A DNA stretch of 45,743 nucleotides, taken from positions 1-45,743 of the forward strand of contig JAFASY010000122.1 in the NCBI GenBank assembly GCA_019244235.1. Direction: 5' to 3'. The notes below the pieces were generated by a model. It ran no database searches and was not told the origin of the DNA. It saw only the letters and a program-made list of their open reading frames with translations. Source of the DNA: Chroococcidiopsidaceae cyanobacterium CP_BM_ER_R8_30 (GTDB lineage Bacteria; Cyanobacteriota; Cyanobacteriia; Cyanobacteriales; Chroococcidiopsidaceae). Shown here one piece after another: positions 33,112 to 41,621 of this stretch. A program made the position numbers and the translations under genes. Numbering within the stretch: the first letter of the stretch is position 1; every line of letters begins with the position of its first letter.

Positions 33112-34779
33112 ATGCAAAAATTATTTCCGTCACTCAATTTCTTAATAAAGAATAAACAAGCAGGTCAAAGAACAATATTTACAGTTGCAGCACTATTCTT
33201 TATTTTTATGATATTTTCCTGTCTCAATCGCTACTATAGTTTTTATGCCACTTACGATCAAGGACTTTTTAACCAACTTTTTTGGAATAATTTACATGGA
33301 AACTTCTTTCAAAGTTCTCTTTCCTCAGATCAGTCAAGTGCTGTCATTGACAACGGTCAAATCGCAAAGTCATCTTATTATCATTTAGGTCAGCATTTTG
33401 TCTTAGACTTCTTACTTTGGATACCTATATATGCATTATTCCCTTACGATGCTACCTTAGTCATTTTACGAATTATCTTAATTACTTTAGCTGGAATTGT
33501 TTTGTATGCTCTAGCTCGCCATTATCTTTCCTTCCCAATTGCTGTTTTAATCACTACTAGTTTTTATGGTGCTATGGCAGTAATGGGACCAACATTCGGT
33601 AATTTCTATGAACACTGCCAAATACCTCTATTCGTTTTCAGTCTGCTACTAGCTTTAGAAAAGTGTAGATGGCAACTCTTTTGGCTTTTTGTAGCTTTAA
33701 CTCTGGGAATCCGAGAAGACACAGGTTTAATTATTTTTAGTATTGGTATTTATTTGATTGTAAGCCGTCGCTCGTTACGCTTGGGGTTAGCTTTATGCTT
33801 GTTAAGTTTCAGCTACGTTATATTAGTAACAAATGTAATTATGCCATTCTTCTCTAATGATAATTCTCGGTTATATTTGAAGTCTTATTTTAGTCAATAT
33901 GTTCGGGAAAACGATCCTAGCACTCTTCAGCTTCTTTGGGACATTGCCAGCCATCCTAAAGAAATTATAATAAGTTTATTTACTCCCTTTCCAAGACGCG
34001 TTGAATATTTCTTCCTTCAATGGCTACCTTTAGCATTCTTTCCTGCTATCTCCCCCTCAACTTGGATACTTATAAGCTTTCCATTGTTAGAATTGTTACT
34101 GCAAGACAGCAGTAAAGCTCTTGCTATCAATATTCGTTATGCTTTAACTATAGTCCCAGGTTTATTCTATGGAGCAATTTTGTGGTGGTCGCAACATAAG
34201 TATAGATTTAAGCCCTGGGTGCGTCATTTTTGGGTTGGATGTACTACCCTCTCAGTTATTTTGGCAGTTCTCACTAGTGGTCAAGGAAATTTCTACTTTT
34301 TGATTCCTGATTTTGGTCACCCTGTGCTGCGTGTTTCTCTTAGTCGCCAGTGGGAACATGCCAGATGTATACGGGCGTTAATGAACTTAATTCCACCACA
34401 GGCTAGTGTTTCAGCAACTGCTTTTTTGATTCCGCCGCTTTCTGGTCGGCGAGCAATTATAGAGATGAGGAATGAGTATCCGCCATCTTTAATGCTACAA
34501 AATGACAGAAGAGAGATAGTAGAAGTCGAATATATATTAGCTGATTTATGGCACCTACAACGATACCAAGCAGTCATGTTCCATGATCGAAAAAGTCTAC
34601 AAACTCTTGCTCCTTTCATCAATAAACTTATTGTTCAAGGTAAGTATGGAATTCTTAATGTGCAAGATGGTGTTGTTCTCTTGCAAAGAGCAACTGCTTC
34701 TGATTTCCAAGCTATGACGGACTGGTTGAAGCTCTATGCAGAATTGAGGCCATTTTTGCCTCATACTGAGATGAAATAG
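33112..34779 (+). CDS. DUF2079 polytopic membrane protein
   Basis: The 555-residue protein has about eleven hydrophobic segments and the DUF2079 landmarks: YDQGLFNQLFWN (48-59), YYHLGQHFVLDFLL, GNFYEHCQIPLF and GIREDTGL. The family is thought to have a GT-C-like fold, and the acidic residue in the first periplasmic loop (YATYD) fits that view, but no reaction is proven. A polyprenyl-phosphate-sugar synthase-like GT2 lies two genes upstream, which would provide a fitting donor. It is AT-rich and convergent with the antiporter gene. Confidence 0.8.
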   Translation: MQKLFPSLNFLIKNKQAGQRTIFTVAALFFIFMIFSCLNRYYSFYATYDQGLFNQLFWNNLHGNFFQSSLSSDQSSAVIDNGQIAKSSYYHLGQHFVLDFLLWIPIYALFPYDATLVILRIILITLAGIVLYALARHYLSFPIAVLITTSFYGAMAVMGPTFGNFYEHCQIPLFVFSLLLALEKCRWQLFWLFVALTLGIREDTGLIIFSIGIYLIVSRRSLRLGLALCLLSFSYVILVTNVIMPFFSNDNSRLYLKSYFSQYVRENDPSTLQLLWDIASHPKEIIISLFTPFPRRVEYFFLQWLPLAFFPAISPSTWILISFPLLELLLQDSSKALAINIRYALTIVPGLFYGAILWWSQHKYRFKPWVRHFWVGCTTLSVILAVLTSGQGNFYFLIPDFGHPVLRVSLSRQWEHARCIRALMNLIPPQASVSATAFLIPPLSGRRAIIEMRNEYPPSLMLQNDRREIVEVEYILADLWHLQRYQAVMFHDRKSLQTLAPFINKLIVQGKYGILNVQDGVVLLQRATASDFQAMTDWLKLYAELRPFLPHTEMK

Positions 34780-34828
34780 ATACTGCTCCATCATGACTCT
34801 TTAGAAGTTAACAAGTACAGTGCCATTG

Positions 34829-36403
34829 CTATTCAGGGGGGTTCTCTTCTCTAGCGGCAATAATTTGCTCTAATAGCGGTGAGAGTTGCTGATCGAGCAG
34901 CCCGTTACGGGTCAATTCGGCATAAGTATCAGCTTCAATATTTAACAGCTTGTCTTGAAGTTGCTCTACGCTCAAGGTACGTAAGAAGGGATGTTGAGTT
35001 TGCAACTTGGTGATTTCTGCCTGTAGGCTTTTGAGTTGCTGTTGCACAAGTTCTAGTTGGTTGCGGTAAAACTCTGGCTCAATCTCTTGGGCGATTTCTA
35101 CTTGAGATAAAAAATCGAGTACCCGCCGTAGAGCAATTCGTCGGGCAATAGCCTTTGAATATTGCTGCCGCAACGGCTGCTTACCCAGAAGTCCCAGCTT
35201 TTGGAGCAACAGTTGGATAGTTAACCCCTGGACTAGCAAGGTAAACAGCACCGTCCCAAAGACAATATCAATAACCATTTCCCTTCCTGGCAGAAGCTCT
35301 GGCAGACTTAAGGCTAGTGCCAGCGAGACAGAACCGCGTAAGCCTCCCCACAAAAGCACCATTTGAGTTTGCCAACCAATTCGGGAGTTTGCCAACCAAT
35401 TGCTTAAACCTCCTAGTCCATAGATGGCAACAGCCCGCGTCAAGAGTAAAGCCCCAATCGTGACGATAATTACGTCTAAATTTTTTCCTAAATTGGCAAA
35501 GTTGATTTGATCGCCAATTAGGAGAAAGACAATTGAATTGACAAAAAAAGCTAAAAATTCCCAGAACTCTGTCACCACAAGCCGCGTGTGTGGACTCATA
35601 CCAATGCGAGAGCCAAAGTTCCCCAAGATTAGACCCACGGTGACAACCCCAATCACCCCTGAGCCTCCCAAATTTTCTGTCAAGATATACGTGCCATAAG
35701 CCGAGACTAGAGTCAGCGATTGCTCGACCAATGGAAGATCAAAGCGTTGGGTGAGGTAGGAAATTCCAAAACCAATTAAGCTACCTACACCTAGACCAAT
35801 ACCGACAACAACCAAGAACTCTGTGACTGTAGTGGCAACAGTTAAGTGATGAATTCCTAGCGGCGTTCCCACCAGTAACCCAAAGGCGACAACAGCCACT
35901 CCATCATTCAACAAACTTTCTCCCTCCATCAAGATAGTTAGCCGTTTCCCCGCCCCCAGTTCCCGGAACAGCGCAATCACAGAAACTGGATCGGTTGCCG
36001 AGAGACTAGCCCCAACCAATAGTGCAGTGGGGAGAGCAAGCCCAGCTATCTGGTGAAGGATGAACCCAATTCCAACCACAGAAATCACAACGCCGATGAC
36101 TGCATAGAGCCCAACTGGCACTCGCTCTCGCTTCAAATCTCGCCACCTTAAGTTCCAAGCAGCTTCAAACAGCAGAGGAGGTAAAAAAATCTCTAGAATC
36201 AATCCGGGTGAGAGGCTAACCAGTCGGATATGTACAGAGGCTAGACCTAACCCGGCAATCACCAGTAGCAAGGTATAGGGAATTTGGCGAAACCAAGTAA
36301 AAACGCGGGAGAGCGTAGCGACACTCAAAGAAACGGAAAGCACTAGCAGAAAATGCTCCAAATCTTGCTTGATAGCCGCTTCACTAGCAGTCTCTAGAGC
36401 CAT
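34829..36403 (-). CDS. CPA1 sodium/proton antiporter, NhaP type
   Basis: The 524-residue protein has about twelve membrane segments and exchanges Na+ (or K+) for H+ across the membrane. The ion site shows as ATDPV (136-140) and GESLLNDG with N166-D167. A cytoplasmic C-terminal tail of about 120 residues has coiled-coil character (QVEIAQEIEPEFYRNQLELVQQQLKSLQAEI…) and may regulate activity. The length agrees with cyanobacterial NhaP/NhaS1 types. The 3' end and its flank are duplicated at 24472-24604. The gene is 25 bases from the nuclease-like gene on the same strand and may be co-transcribed with it. Confidence 0.9.
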   Translation of the reverse strand: MALETASEAAIKQDLEHFLLVLSVSLSVATLSRVFTWFRQIPYTLLLVIAGLGLASVHIRLVSLSPGLILEIFLPPLLFEAAWNLRWRDLKRERVPVGLYAVIGVVISVVGIGFILHQIAGLALPTALLVGASLSATDPVSVIALFRELGAGKRLTILMEGESLLNDGVAVVAFGLLVGTPLGIHHLTVATTVTEFLVVVGIGLGVGSLIGFGISYLTQRFDLPLVEQSLTLVSAYGTYILTENLGGSGVIGVVTVGLILGNFGSRIGMSPHTRLVVTEFWEFLAFFVNSIVFLLIGDQINFANLGKNLDVIIVTIGALLLTRAVAIYGLGGLSNWLANSRIGWQTQMVLLWGGLRGSVSLALALSLPELLPGREMVIDIVFGTVLFTLLVQGLTIQLLLQKLGLLGKQPLRQQYSKAIARRIALRRVLDFLSQVEIAQEIEPEFYRNQLELVQQQLKSLQAEITKLQTQHPFLRTLSVEQLQDKLLNIEADTYAELTRNGLLDQQLSPLLEQIIAAREENPPE

Positions 36404-36428
36404 AGGGGAAATTTAGATTTTTTGATGA

Positions 36429-37058
36429 TTAGGCAAAGGCTGCAGAAGTCTTTGCTCCCTGCACTGTGACCATTTGTACCAATCTGCCCAGAATGGGCTC
36501 ATAGGGCGGTAGCAGATATTCACTTAGGTCAATCGTAACGGTCTTCTCTTCTAGTTTGAGGAAGCGCCAAAGGGTACCCGTCGTGACTGCTCCGTAGATG
36601 GTAGAGATGGAATTTCCTGATTGATCGTTAAACTTCCAGGCAGCGAACATTGCTGCAATGCACTGTCCCAGTCCTCCTTTGAGGTCTTCATTCTTTGCCT
36701 CTATTATTACGGCAACTGGAGCTTTGATGAATAGTTGTTCTGGAGAGCAACTGAATAGATAATCACAGACTCCAGTCAGTCCTGCTTCAGTATCAACGTT
36801 GAATTCCTCCCCTGAAAATAGGCTAATGTTGTTGCTGAGGGCTTCTTTCACCGCCAATAATAGTGGGCAAATTAACAGTTCTGACCTAGCTTTTTCTGTG
36901 TTAAGAGTGATCGCCAGTTGCAGATTTTTGGTCAGGAACTCGTTTAAGTATGGACTCAGAGAGACAGGTTGAACAGGAGTCAGGAAATCTCCTTGTTCAA
37001 TGAGGTTAAGGTTGAAATCGTCCACTACTTTTTTGAGAGTAAACTGGCTGTAAGCCAT
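36429..37058 (-). CDS. Hypothetical protein with PD-(D/E)XK nuclease-like motif
   Basis: The 209 residues contain the order E59…D99…E120-x-K122…Q132 (ARSELL, GVCDYLF, VAVIIEAKNEDL, GQCIAAM). This is the catalytic arrangement of PD-(D/E)XK nucleases, similar to the N-terminal part of type I restriction R subunits. The end GAVTTGTLWRF defines a family whose C-terminal fragment also occurs at 1423-1650. No methylase or specificity gene is near, so it is not a restriction system. Function unknown. Confidence 0.55.
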   Translation of the reverse strand: MAYSQFTLKKVVDDFNLNLIEQGDFLTPVQPVSLSPYLNEFLTKNLQLAITLNTEKARSELLICPLLLAVKEALSNNISLFSGEEFNVDTEAGLTGVCDYLFSCSPEQLFIKAPVAVIIEAKNEDLKGGLGQCIAAMFAAWKFNDQSGNSISTIYGAVTTGTLWRFLKLEEKTVTIDLSEYLLPPYEPILGRLVQMVTVQGAKTSAAFA

Positions 37059-37133
37059 AAGGTAGAGGGATGGACAGCAATACTCTATTGATTTTAACAG
37101 TTCCCTCTTTGCTAATAAGTTATATGCTTTGAG

Positions 37134-38102
37134 TCAATCAGATGAGTAGGATCGGGGGTTAGGACAGTTTGGAGATTGTGTAGATTGTTGAGTGCTAGAT
37201 AGCGACTTAGCTTCGATGAAAATTTGCTTAACATCTGGATGTTGACTACGGATATTTTCTTCCATACGAGCTACAGCCAATGCCACCTGTTCCGCTGACA
37301 AGTTTTGCTGGAATTGAATTTCTAGGTTGAGCAGAACTTCGTGGGGACCAAATTGTAGGGTTAGCAAGCGCAGCACTCCCGCCACCGCTGGATCGGTTGC
37401 TGTTAAAGCTCTGATGCTCTTCACAACCTGCGTATTAGCACTTTCACCTACCAACAGTCCTTTGCATTCATAAGCTAGCAGTAAAGCTACGATAGCTAGA
37501 ATGACGCCAATGATGACAGAGGCAGTACCGTCTAGATAGCGATTGTTGAACAAATGTCCGAAGAAGACTCCGAGGAAGGCAACTGTCAAGCCCAAAAGAG
37601 CGGCGGTGTCCTCAAACAGCACTGAAAAGATAGTGGGGTCTTTACTAGCTCGAACGGCTTGCCAAATATTCGGTTCTCTTTTATTAGCTAGGAGTGCCTT
37701 TAAGGAAACCGTCCAGGAAAAGCCTTCAAATAAAAAGGCAACCCCCAACACAGTATAGTCCCACATCGGGTCTTCTAAAGGTCTCGGCTGAAGCAAACGC
37801 CTGACGCCTTCATAAATCGACATACCGCCACCGATAGAGAAGAGCAAGATAGCAACGATCAATGTCCAAAAGTAGAGTTCCTGTCCGTATCCGAAGGGAT
37901 GGCTGGCATCGGCTGGCTTTTTGCTCAGGCGCACCCCCAGCAGCAATAGCAGTTCGTTGCCAGTATCAACTAAAGAATGAATTCCTTCCGACGTCATGGC
38001 AGAACTACCGCTGATAGCTGCCGCGCCAAATTTAGATAAAGCTATAACTAGGTTAGCAGCAAGGGCAGCGTAAACAGTGTGATTGGACGATTCAGATGTC
38101 AT
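37134..38102 (-). CDS. Cation diffusion facilitator transporter
   Basis: The 322-residue protein is a CDF-family divalent metal/proton antiporter with six membrane segments. Metal-site residues are H42 and D46 in SEGIHSLVD (TM2) and E164-D165 in FEDTAALLG (TM5). HPFGYGQELYFW follows TM2 as usual. The cytosolic C-terminal domain (about 215-300) includes the GPHEVLLNLEI strand. The TM2 H/D and TM5 E/D arrangement resembles the SLC30A9-like branch, which is not limited to zinc; the metal cannot be stated. It is divergent from the MscS gene. Confidence 0.88.
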   Translation of the reverse strand: MTSESSNHTVYAALAANLVIALSKFGAAAISGSSAMTSEGIHSLVDTGNELLLLLGVRLSKKPADASHPFGYGQELYFWTLIVAILLFSIGGGMSIYEGVRRLLQPRPLEDPMWDYTVLGVAFLFEGFSWTVSLKALLANKREPNIWQAVRASKDPTIFSVLFEDTAALLGLTVAFLGVFFGHLFNNRYLDGTASVIIGVILAIVALLLAYECKGLLVGESANTQVVKSIRALTATDPAVAGVLRLLTLQFGPHEVLLNLEIQFQQNLSAEQVALAVARMEENIRSQHPDVKQIFIEAKSLSSTQQSTQSPNCPNPRSYSSD

Positions 38103-38184
38103 AGTTTAATAGTGGTCAAAATGTTCATGCTTAACAAATTAATTCTTAAAAGTCAATAAGTCGGGTAGAAATCGGGTGGCAATT

Positions 38185-39198
38185 ATGAAGTCCGGAGTAT
38201 CAATGGCTTGGGCGAACATTCACGGGACGATCAGAAGTCTGATCGCGATGTTGCCAAACCTAGGGGTGGCCTTCATTGTCTTCATCATTTTTTGTGTCAT
38301 TGGGCTGCTAGTTAAATCAATGGTGAAGCGCGTAACCCGTAGGCACCAGCACGCTCGGAATCTGGGGCTAGTCCTCGGACGTTTATCGCAGGGGGCAATT
38401 GTTTTAGTCGGTCTGTTTGTCGCCTTATCCATCGTCGTCCCATCATTTAAAATGGGGGATTTGATTAACCTGCTGGGTATCAGCGGTGTGGCTATAGGCT
38501 TCGCGTTCCGCGACATCCTCCAGAACTTCCTCGCGGGCATCCTGATCCTCTTAGCTGAGCCGTTCAGGCTTGATGACCAGATTGTCTTCCAAAACTTCGA
38601 GGGAACAGTCGAAAATATCCAGACCCGTGCTACAACAATTAGGACGTATGATGGACGCCGAATCGTCATTCCGAACTCTCAGCTATTCACAAACTCGGTG
38701 ACTGTCAACACTGCCTTCGAAAGCCGCCGATTGCAGTACGATGTTGGCATCGGGTACGGTGACGACATTGCATTGGCAAAGAAGTTAATGCTAGAAGCAG
38801 TGCAGAGTGTGGACGAGGTCTTAAAAGACCCTGCACCCGATGTGCTAGTCATAGCTCTTGCTAGCAGTAGTGTCAATATCCGCGTCCGGTGGTGGATCAA
38901 ACCCCCAAGACGCGCCGATGCTCTCGATGCGCAGGACAAGGTTCTGACTGCCATCAAGAACAAACTGACTGCCAATGGGATTGACATGCCCTTCCCAACT
39001 CAGCAGATCTTATTTCACGATCAGACCGAGGAGAGCGATGGAGATCGCTTGCGCCAGCGTGAGGGATGGCCAGCCGGGAACAACGAAGTGCCGCAGCCGC
39101 GCAGCATCGGCGGTTCGCTCAAGCAGATAGCCAAAATGCGGGCACAAAGAAATGGGGGGAAGAGCGATCGCGCTCCCAACACGAACGATGGCAGATGA
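38185..39198 (+). CDS. Small mechanosensitive channel, MscS family
   Basis: The protein has three membrane segments (about 15-115) and the MscS pore helix and beta domain: GVAIGFAFRDILQNFLAGILILLAEPFRLDDQIV, then VENIQTRATTIRTYDGRRIVIPNSQLF. It opens under membrane tension and releases solutes during osmotic downshift. The ATG at 38185 gives 337 residues; a GTG at 38176 would add three. The C-terminal tail (after about 275) is basic, low complexity and poorly conserved. Its 3' end overlaps the DUF2254 start by 11 bases, so the two genes form an operon. Confidence 0.88.
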   Translation: MKSGVSMAWANIHGTIRSLIAMLPNLGVAFIVFIIFCVIGLLVKSMVKRVTRRHQHARNLGLVLGRLSQGAIVLVGLFVALSIVVPSFKMGDLINLLGISGVAIGFAFRDILQNFLAGILILLAEPFRLDDQIVFQNFEGTVENIQTRATTIRTYDGRRIVIPNSQLFTNSVTVNTAFESRRLQYDVGIGYGDDIALAKKLMLEAVQSVDEVLKDPAPDVLVIALASSSVNIRVRWWIKPPRRADALDAQDKVLTAIKNKLTANGIDMPFPTQQILFHDQTEESDGDRLRQREGWPAGNNEVPQPRSIGGSLKQIAKMRAQRNGGKSDRAPNTNDGR

Positions 39199-40561
39199 AA
39201 AACTCAAGCTCCGCAAACTTTGGGAATCCCTCCACTCCAGCTTCTGGTTTGTACCAACGCTGATGGTAGCGGTAGCAGTCGGCTTGTCGTTTGCGACAAT
39301 AGCGATTGACAATGTAGTCAAAAACAAATGGCTCGACAAGCTGGGGTGGATCTACGCCAACGGACCAGACGGCGCGCGCACGGTTCTATCAACTATTGCT
39401 GGCTCAATGATCACCGTCGCTACTACTGCCTTTTCGATCACCATCGTGGCGCTTCAGCTTGCTTCTGGGCAATTTGGACCGCGACTGCTCCGCAATTTCA
39501 TGCGTGACACAAGCAATCAGATCGTCCTTGGAACGTTCATTTCCACATATATCTACTGCTTGCTCGTGTTGCGGACGATTGAAGGATTTCAAAACAAAAC
39601 ATTTGTGCCGCAAGTTGCAGTGACGTTCGGCATTATGATGGCGGTTGCCAGCCTTGGCGTACTGATTTACTTTATCCATCACACAGCAGAATCTATTCAG
39701 GCAGATAACCTGATTGCCAAGGTGAGCCAGGAACTCAACAAAGCCATCGATCGACTCTTTCCCCTAGACCTAGGACAAGAGCCACCAGAACCCAAACGGC
39801 GGATTGAGGAAATCCCAACAAACTTTGACCTTGAGGCTTATCCAATCTTGGCAACTGGCAGCGGTTATTTGCAGGAGATCGATAACGACTATTTGATGCA
39901 GCTTGCCACACAGAATAACCTCCTGCTGCGTCTCAAGTCTCGCCCAGGAAAGTTTGTCGTGCAAGGTAGTGAGCTAGTTGGAGTTTGGCCTGGGAACAGC
40001 ATTAACAAGAAGCTGACTAAGCAGTTCAATGACGCGTTTATTTGGGGCGTGCAACGTACCGAGCGGCAGGACGTAGAGTTTCCCCTGCACCAACTAGTAG
40101 AGATCGCCGTGCGTGCACTTTCTCCTGCAGTCAACGATCCCTATACAGCGATTAGGTGTGTCGATCGGATCGCTGCTGCCCTTTGCCACCTGGCAGAAAA
40201 GGATATACCATCCCCCTATCGCTACGATAAAGACAACAGACTGCGAATTATTGCTGAGCCAGTGACGTTTGCCGGGATGACCGATACTGCCTTCAACCAA
40301 ATTCGGCAGTACGGAAGCTCAAGTGCAGCAGTGACGATACGTCTGTTGGAAGCGATCGCTGTCATTGCTGCCCATACCGACAACAAGAAACACTGTGCTG
40401 CCCTACTAAATCATGCCTCAATGATCTGGCGTGGCAGCCATGAAGGGTTGCCAGAGGAGCAGGATCGAAAGGATGTTGAAGAGCGATATCAGGAAGTGTT
40501 GAAAACGCTCAAAGCAAAAATGGAGCTGGCTGATGGGTACGGCTCCGCTCCAAGCAGTTAA
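39188..40561 (+). CDS. DUF2254 membrane protein
   Basis: The ATG at 39188 (MADEKLKLRKLWESL) is chosen over one at 39152, since it gives a normal N-terminus and only an 11-base overlap with the MscS gene. The 457 residues have four membrane segments in the first 180, with STIAGSMITVATTAFSITIVALQLASGQFGPRLLRNFMRD, the signature of DUF2254, and a soluble C-terminal half with ALSPAVNDPYTAIRCVDRI. Coupling to an MscS gene suggests a part in membrane-tension or ion regulation, but the family has no proven function. Confidence 0.85.
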   Translation: MADEKLKLRKLWESLHSSFWFVPTLMVAVAVGLSFATIAIDNVVKNKWLDKLGWIYANGPDGARTVLSTIAGSMITVATTAFSITIVALQLASGQFGPRLLRNFMRDTSNQIVLGTFISTYIYCLLVLRTIEGFQNKTFVPQVAVTFGIMMAVASLGVLIYFIHHTAESIQADNLIAKVSQELNKAIDRLFPLDLGQEPPEPKRRIEEIPTNFDLEAYPILATGSGYLQEIDNDYLMQLATQNNLLLRLKSRPGKFVVQGSELVGVWPGNSINKKLTKQFNDAFIWGVQRTERQDVEFPLHQLVEIAVRALSPAVNDPYTAIRCVDRIAAALCHLAEKDIPSPYRYDKDNRLRIIAEPVTFAGMTDTAFNQIRQYGSSSAAVTIRLLEAIAVIAAHTDNKKHCAALLNHASMIWRGSHEGLPEEQDRKDVEERYQEVLKTLKAKMELADGYGSAPSS

Positions 40562-40571
40562 TCCATGTTCC

Positions 40572-41591
40572 CTACCTTGTTGCATCTTTAACAACACAAC
40601 GGAAACCAATGTGGCTGGTTGAAGTGTCTACCATCTCCGGATGCCGTGCTGCCGGACGATAGCGCAAGCAATAATTAGAGGCACAGAGAAATGACCCACC
40701 TTTAAGTACCTTTCTGGGTATTTGAATTTCCGGTATGGCAGTGTCATAACTTTCCTGTTGAGTTCCGCCTCTAGGATTGACCGGAATACAACAGGACTTT
40801 GTTTTGTTTTCAGGGTGTCTATCTCGATACCAGTCCTCTGTCCATTCCCAGACGTTGCCTGCCATGTCATACAGTCCATAACCATTAGGTGCATAGGAAC
40901 CAACGGGTTCAGGTGCGGGAGGACGAGACTTCACGTTCTGCCAGGGAAACTCACCCTGCCATACATTTGCCATTAACCTGCCCTTTGGCGCAAATTCATC
41001 TCCCCAAACGTAGGTTGCTCCGTCTAACCCTCCACGGGCTGCAAATTCCCACTGTGCCTCTGTTGGTAACGATTTACCTGCCCAGGCAGCATAGGTTGCA
41101 GCATCTTCGTAGGCAATATGGACAACTGGATCATTCTCCTGCTCTTTGATCGAACTACCCGGACCCTGAGGATGTCGCCAGTTGGCACCCGGTACATAAC
41201 TCCACCAGCTACAAGTTCGCAAATCAACAGGTTGATCGGGTGCCTGAAATACCAGCGATCCGGGTACTAAAAATTCTGGTAATGCACCGGGGTAATTCTC
41301 TGGTTTAGGTGGACGTTCGGCGACAGTGACATAACCTGTCTCCTTAACAAAGCGTTGGAACTGTTTGTTGGTTACAGTGAATTGATCAATCCAAAAACCA
41401 TCTACCGTGACGTTGTGTGCTGGAGCTTCCTCCGGGTAATGACGATCAGAACCCATCAGAAAAGTACCCCCCTCAATCCAGACCATTCCTTTACCCGGTG
41501 GCTTCCTACGACGAGGAGCAGTTTGCTGATTAGGGTGATGTCTAACTCCATCGCTATTCATTTGCTTTGGGTTTGATATACGCTCTGGCAT
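40572..41591 (-). CDS. Formylglycine-generating enzyme (sulfatase activator)
   Basis: The 339-residue protein belongs to the SUMF1/FGE family, which oxidises the sulfatase active-site Cys to formylglycine. The active-site pair C303 and C308 is seen in GGSFLCASNYCLRYRPAAR, identical in spacing to aerobic copper-dependent FGE. Other landmarks are MVWIEGGTFLMGSD (36-49), SLPTEAQWEFAARGG and YGLYDMAGNVWEWTEDWY. AAGAGGAG lies nine bases before the ATG. It starts 30 bases after the sulfatase stop, so substrate and activator form an operon. No signal peptide is seen, fitting action on the sulfatase before Tat-type export. Confidence 0.92.
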   Translation of the reverse strand: MPERISNPKQMNSDGVRHHPNQQTAPRRRKPPGKGMVWIEGGTFLMGSDRHYPEEAPAHNVTVDGFWIDQFTVTNKQFQRFVKETGYVTVAERPPKPENYPGALPEFLVPGSLVFQAPDQPVDLRTCSWWSYVPGANWRHPQGPGSSIKEQENDPVVHIAYEDAATYAAWAGKSLPTEAQWEFAARGGLDGATYVWGDEFAPKGRLMANVWQGEFPWQNVKSRPPAPEPVGSYAPNGYGLYDMAGNVWEWTEDWYRDRHPENKTKSCCIPVNPRGGTQQESYDTAIPEIQIPRKVLKGGSFLCASNYCLRYRPAARHPEMVDTSTSHIGFRCVVKDATR

Positions 41592-41621
41592 AGCTCACTG
41601 CTCCTCTTACTAAGTTTTAGG

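Noticed and set aside
36429-37058. Restriction-modification system based on the nuclease-like protein.
   Set aside because: No methylase or specificity subunit is near, and the family also occurs as an isolated fragment at 1423.
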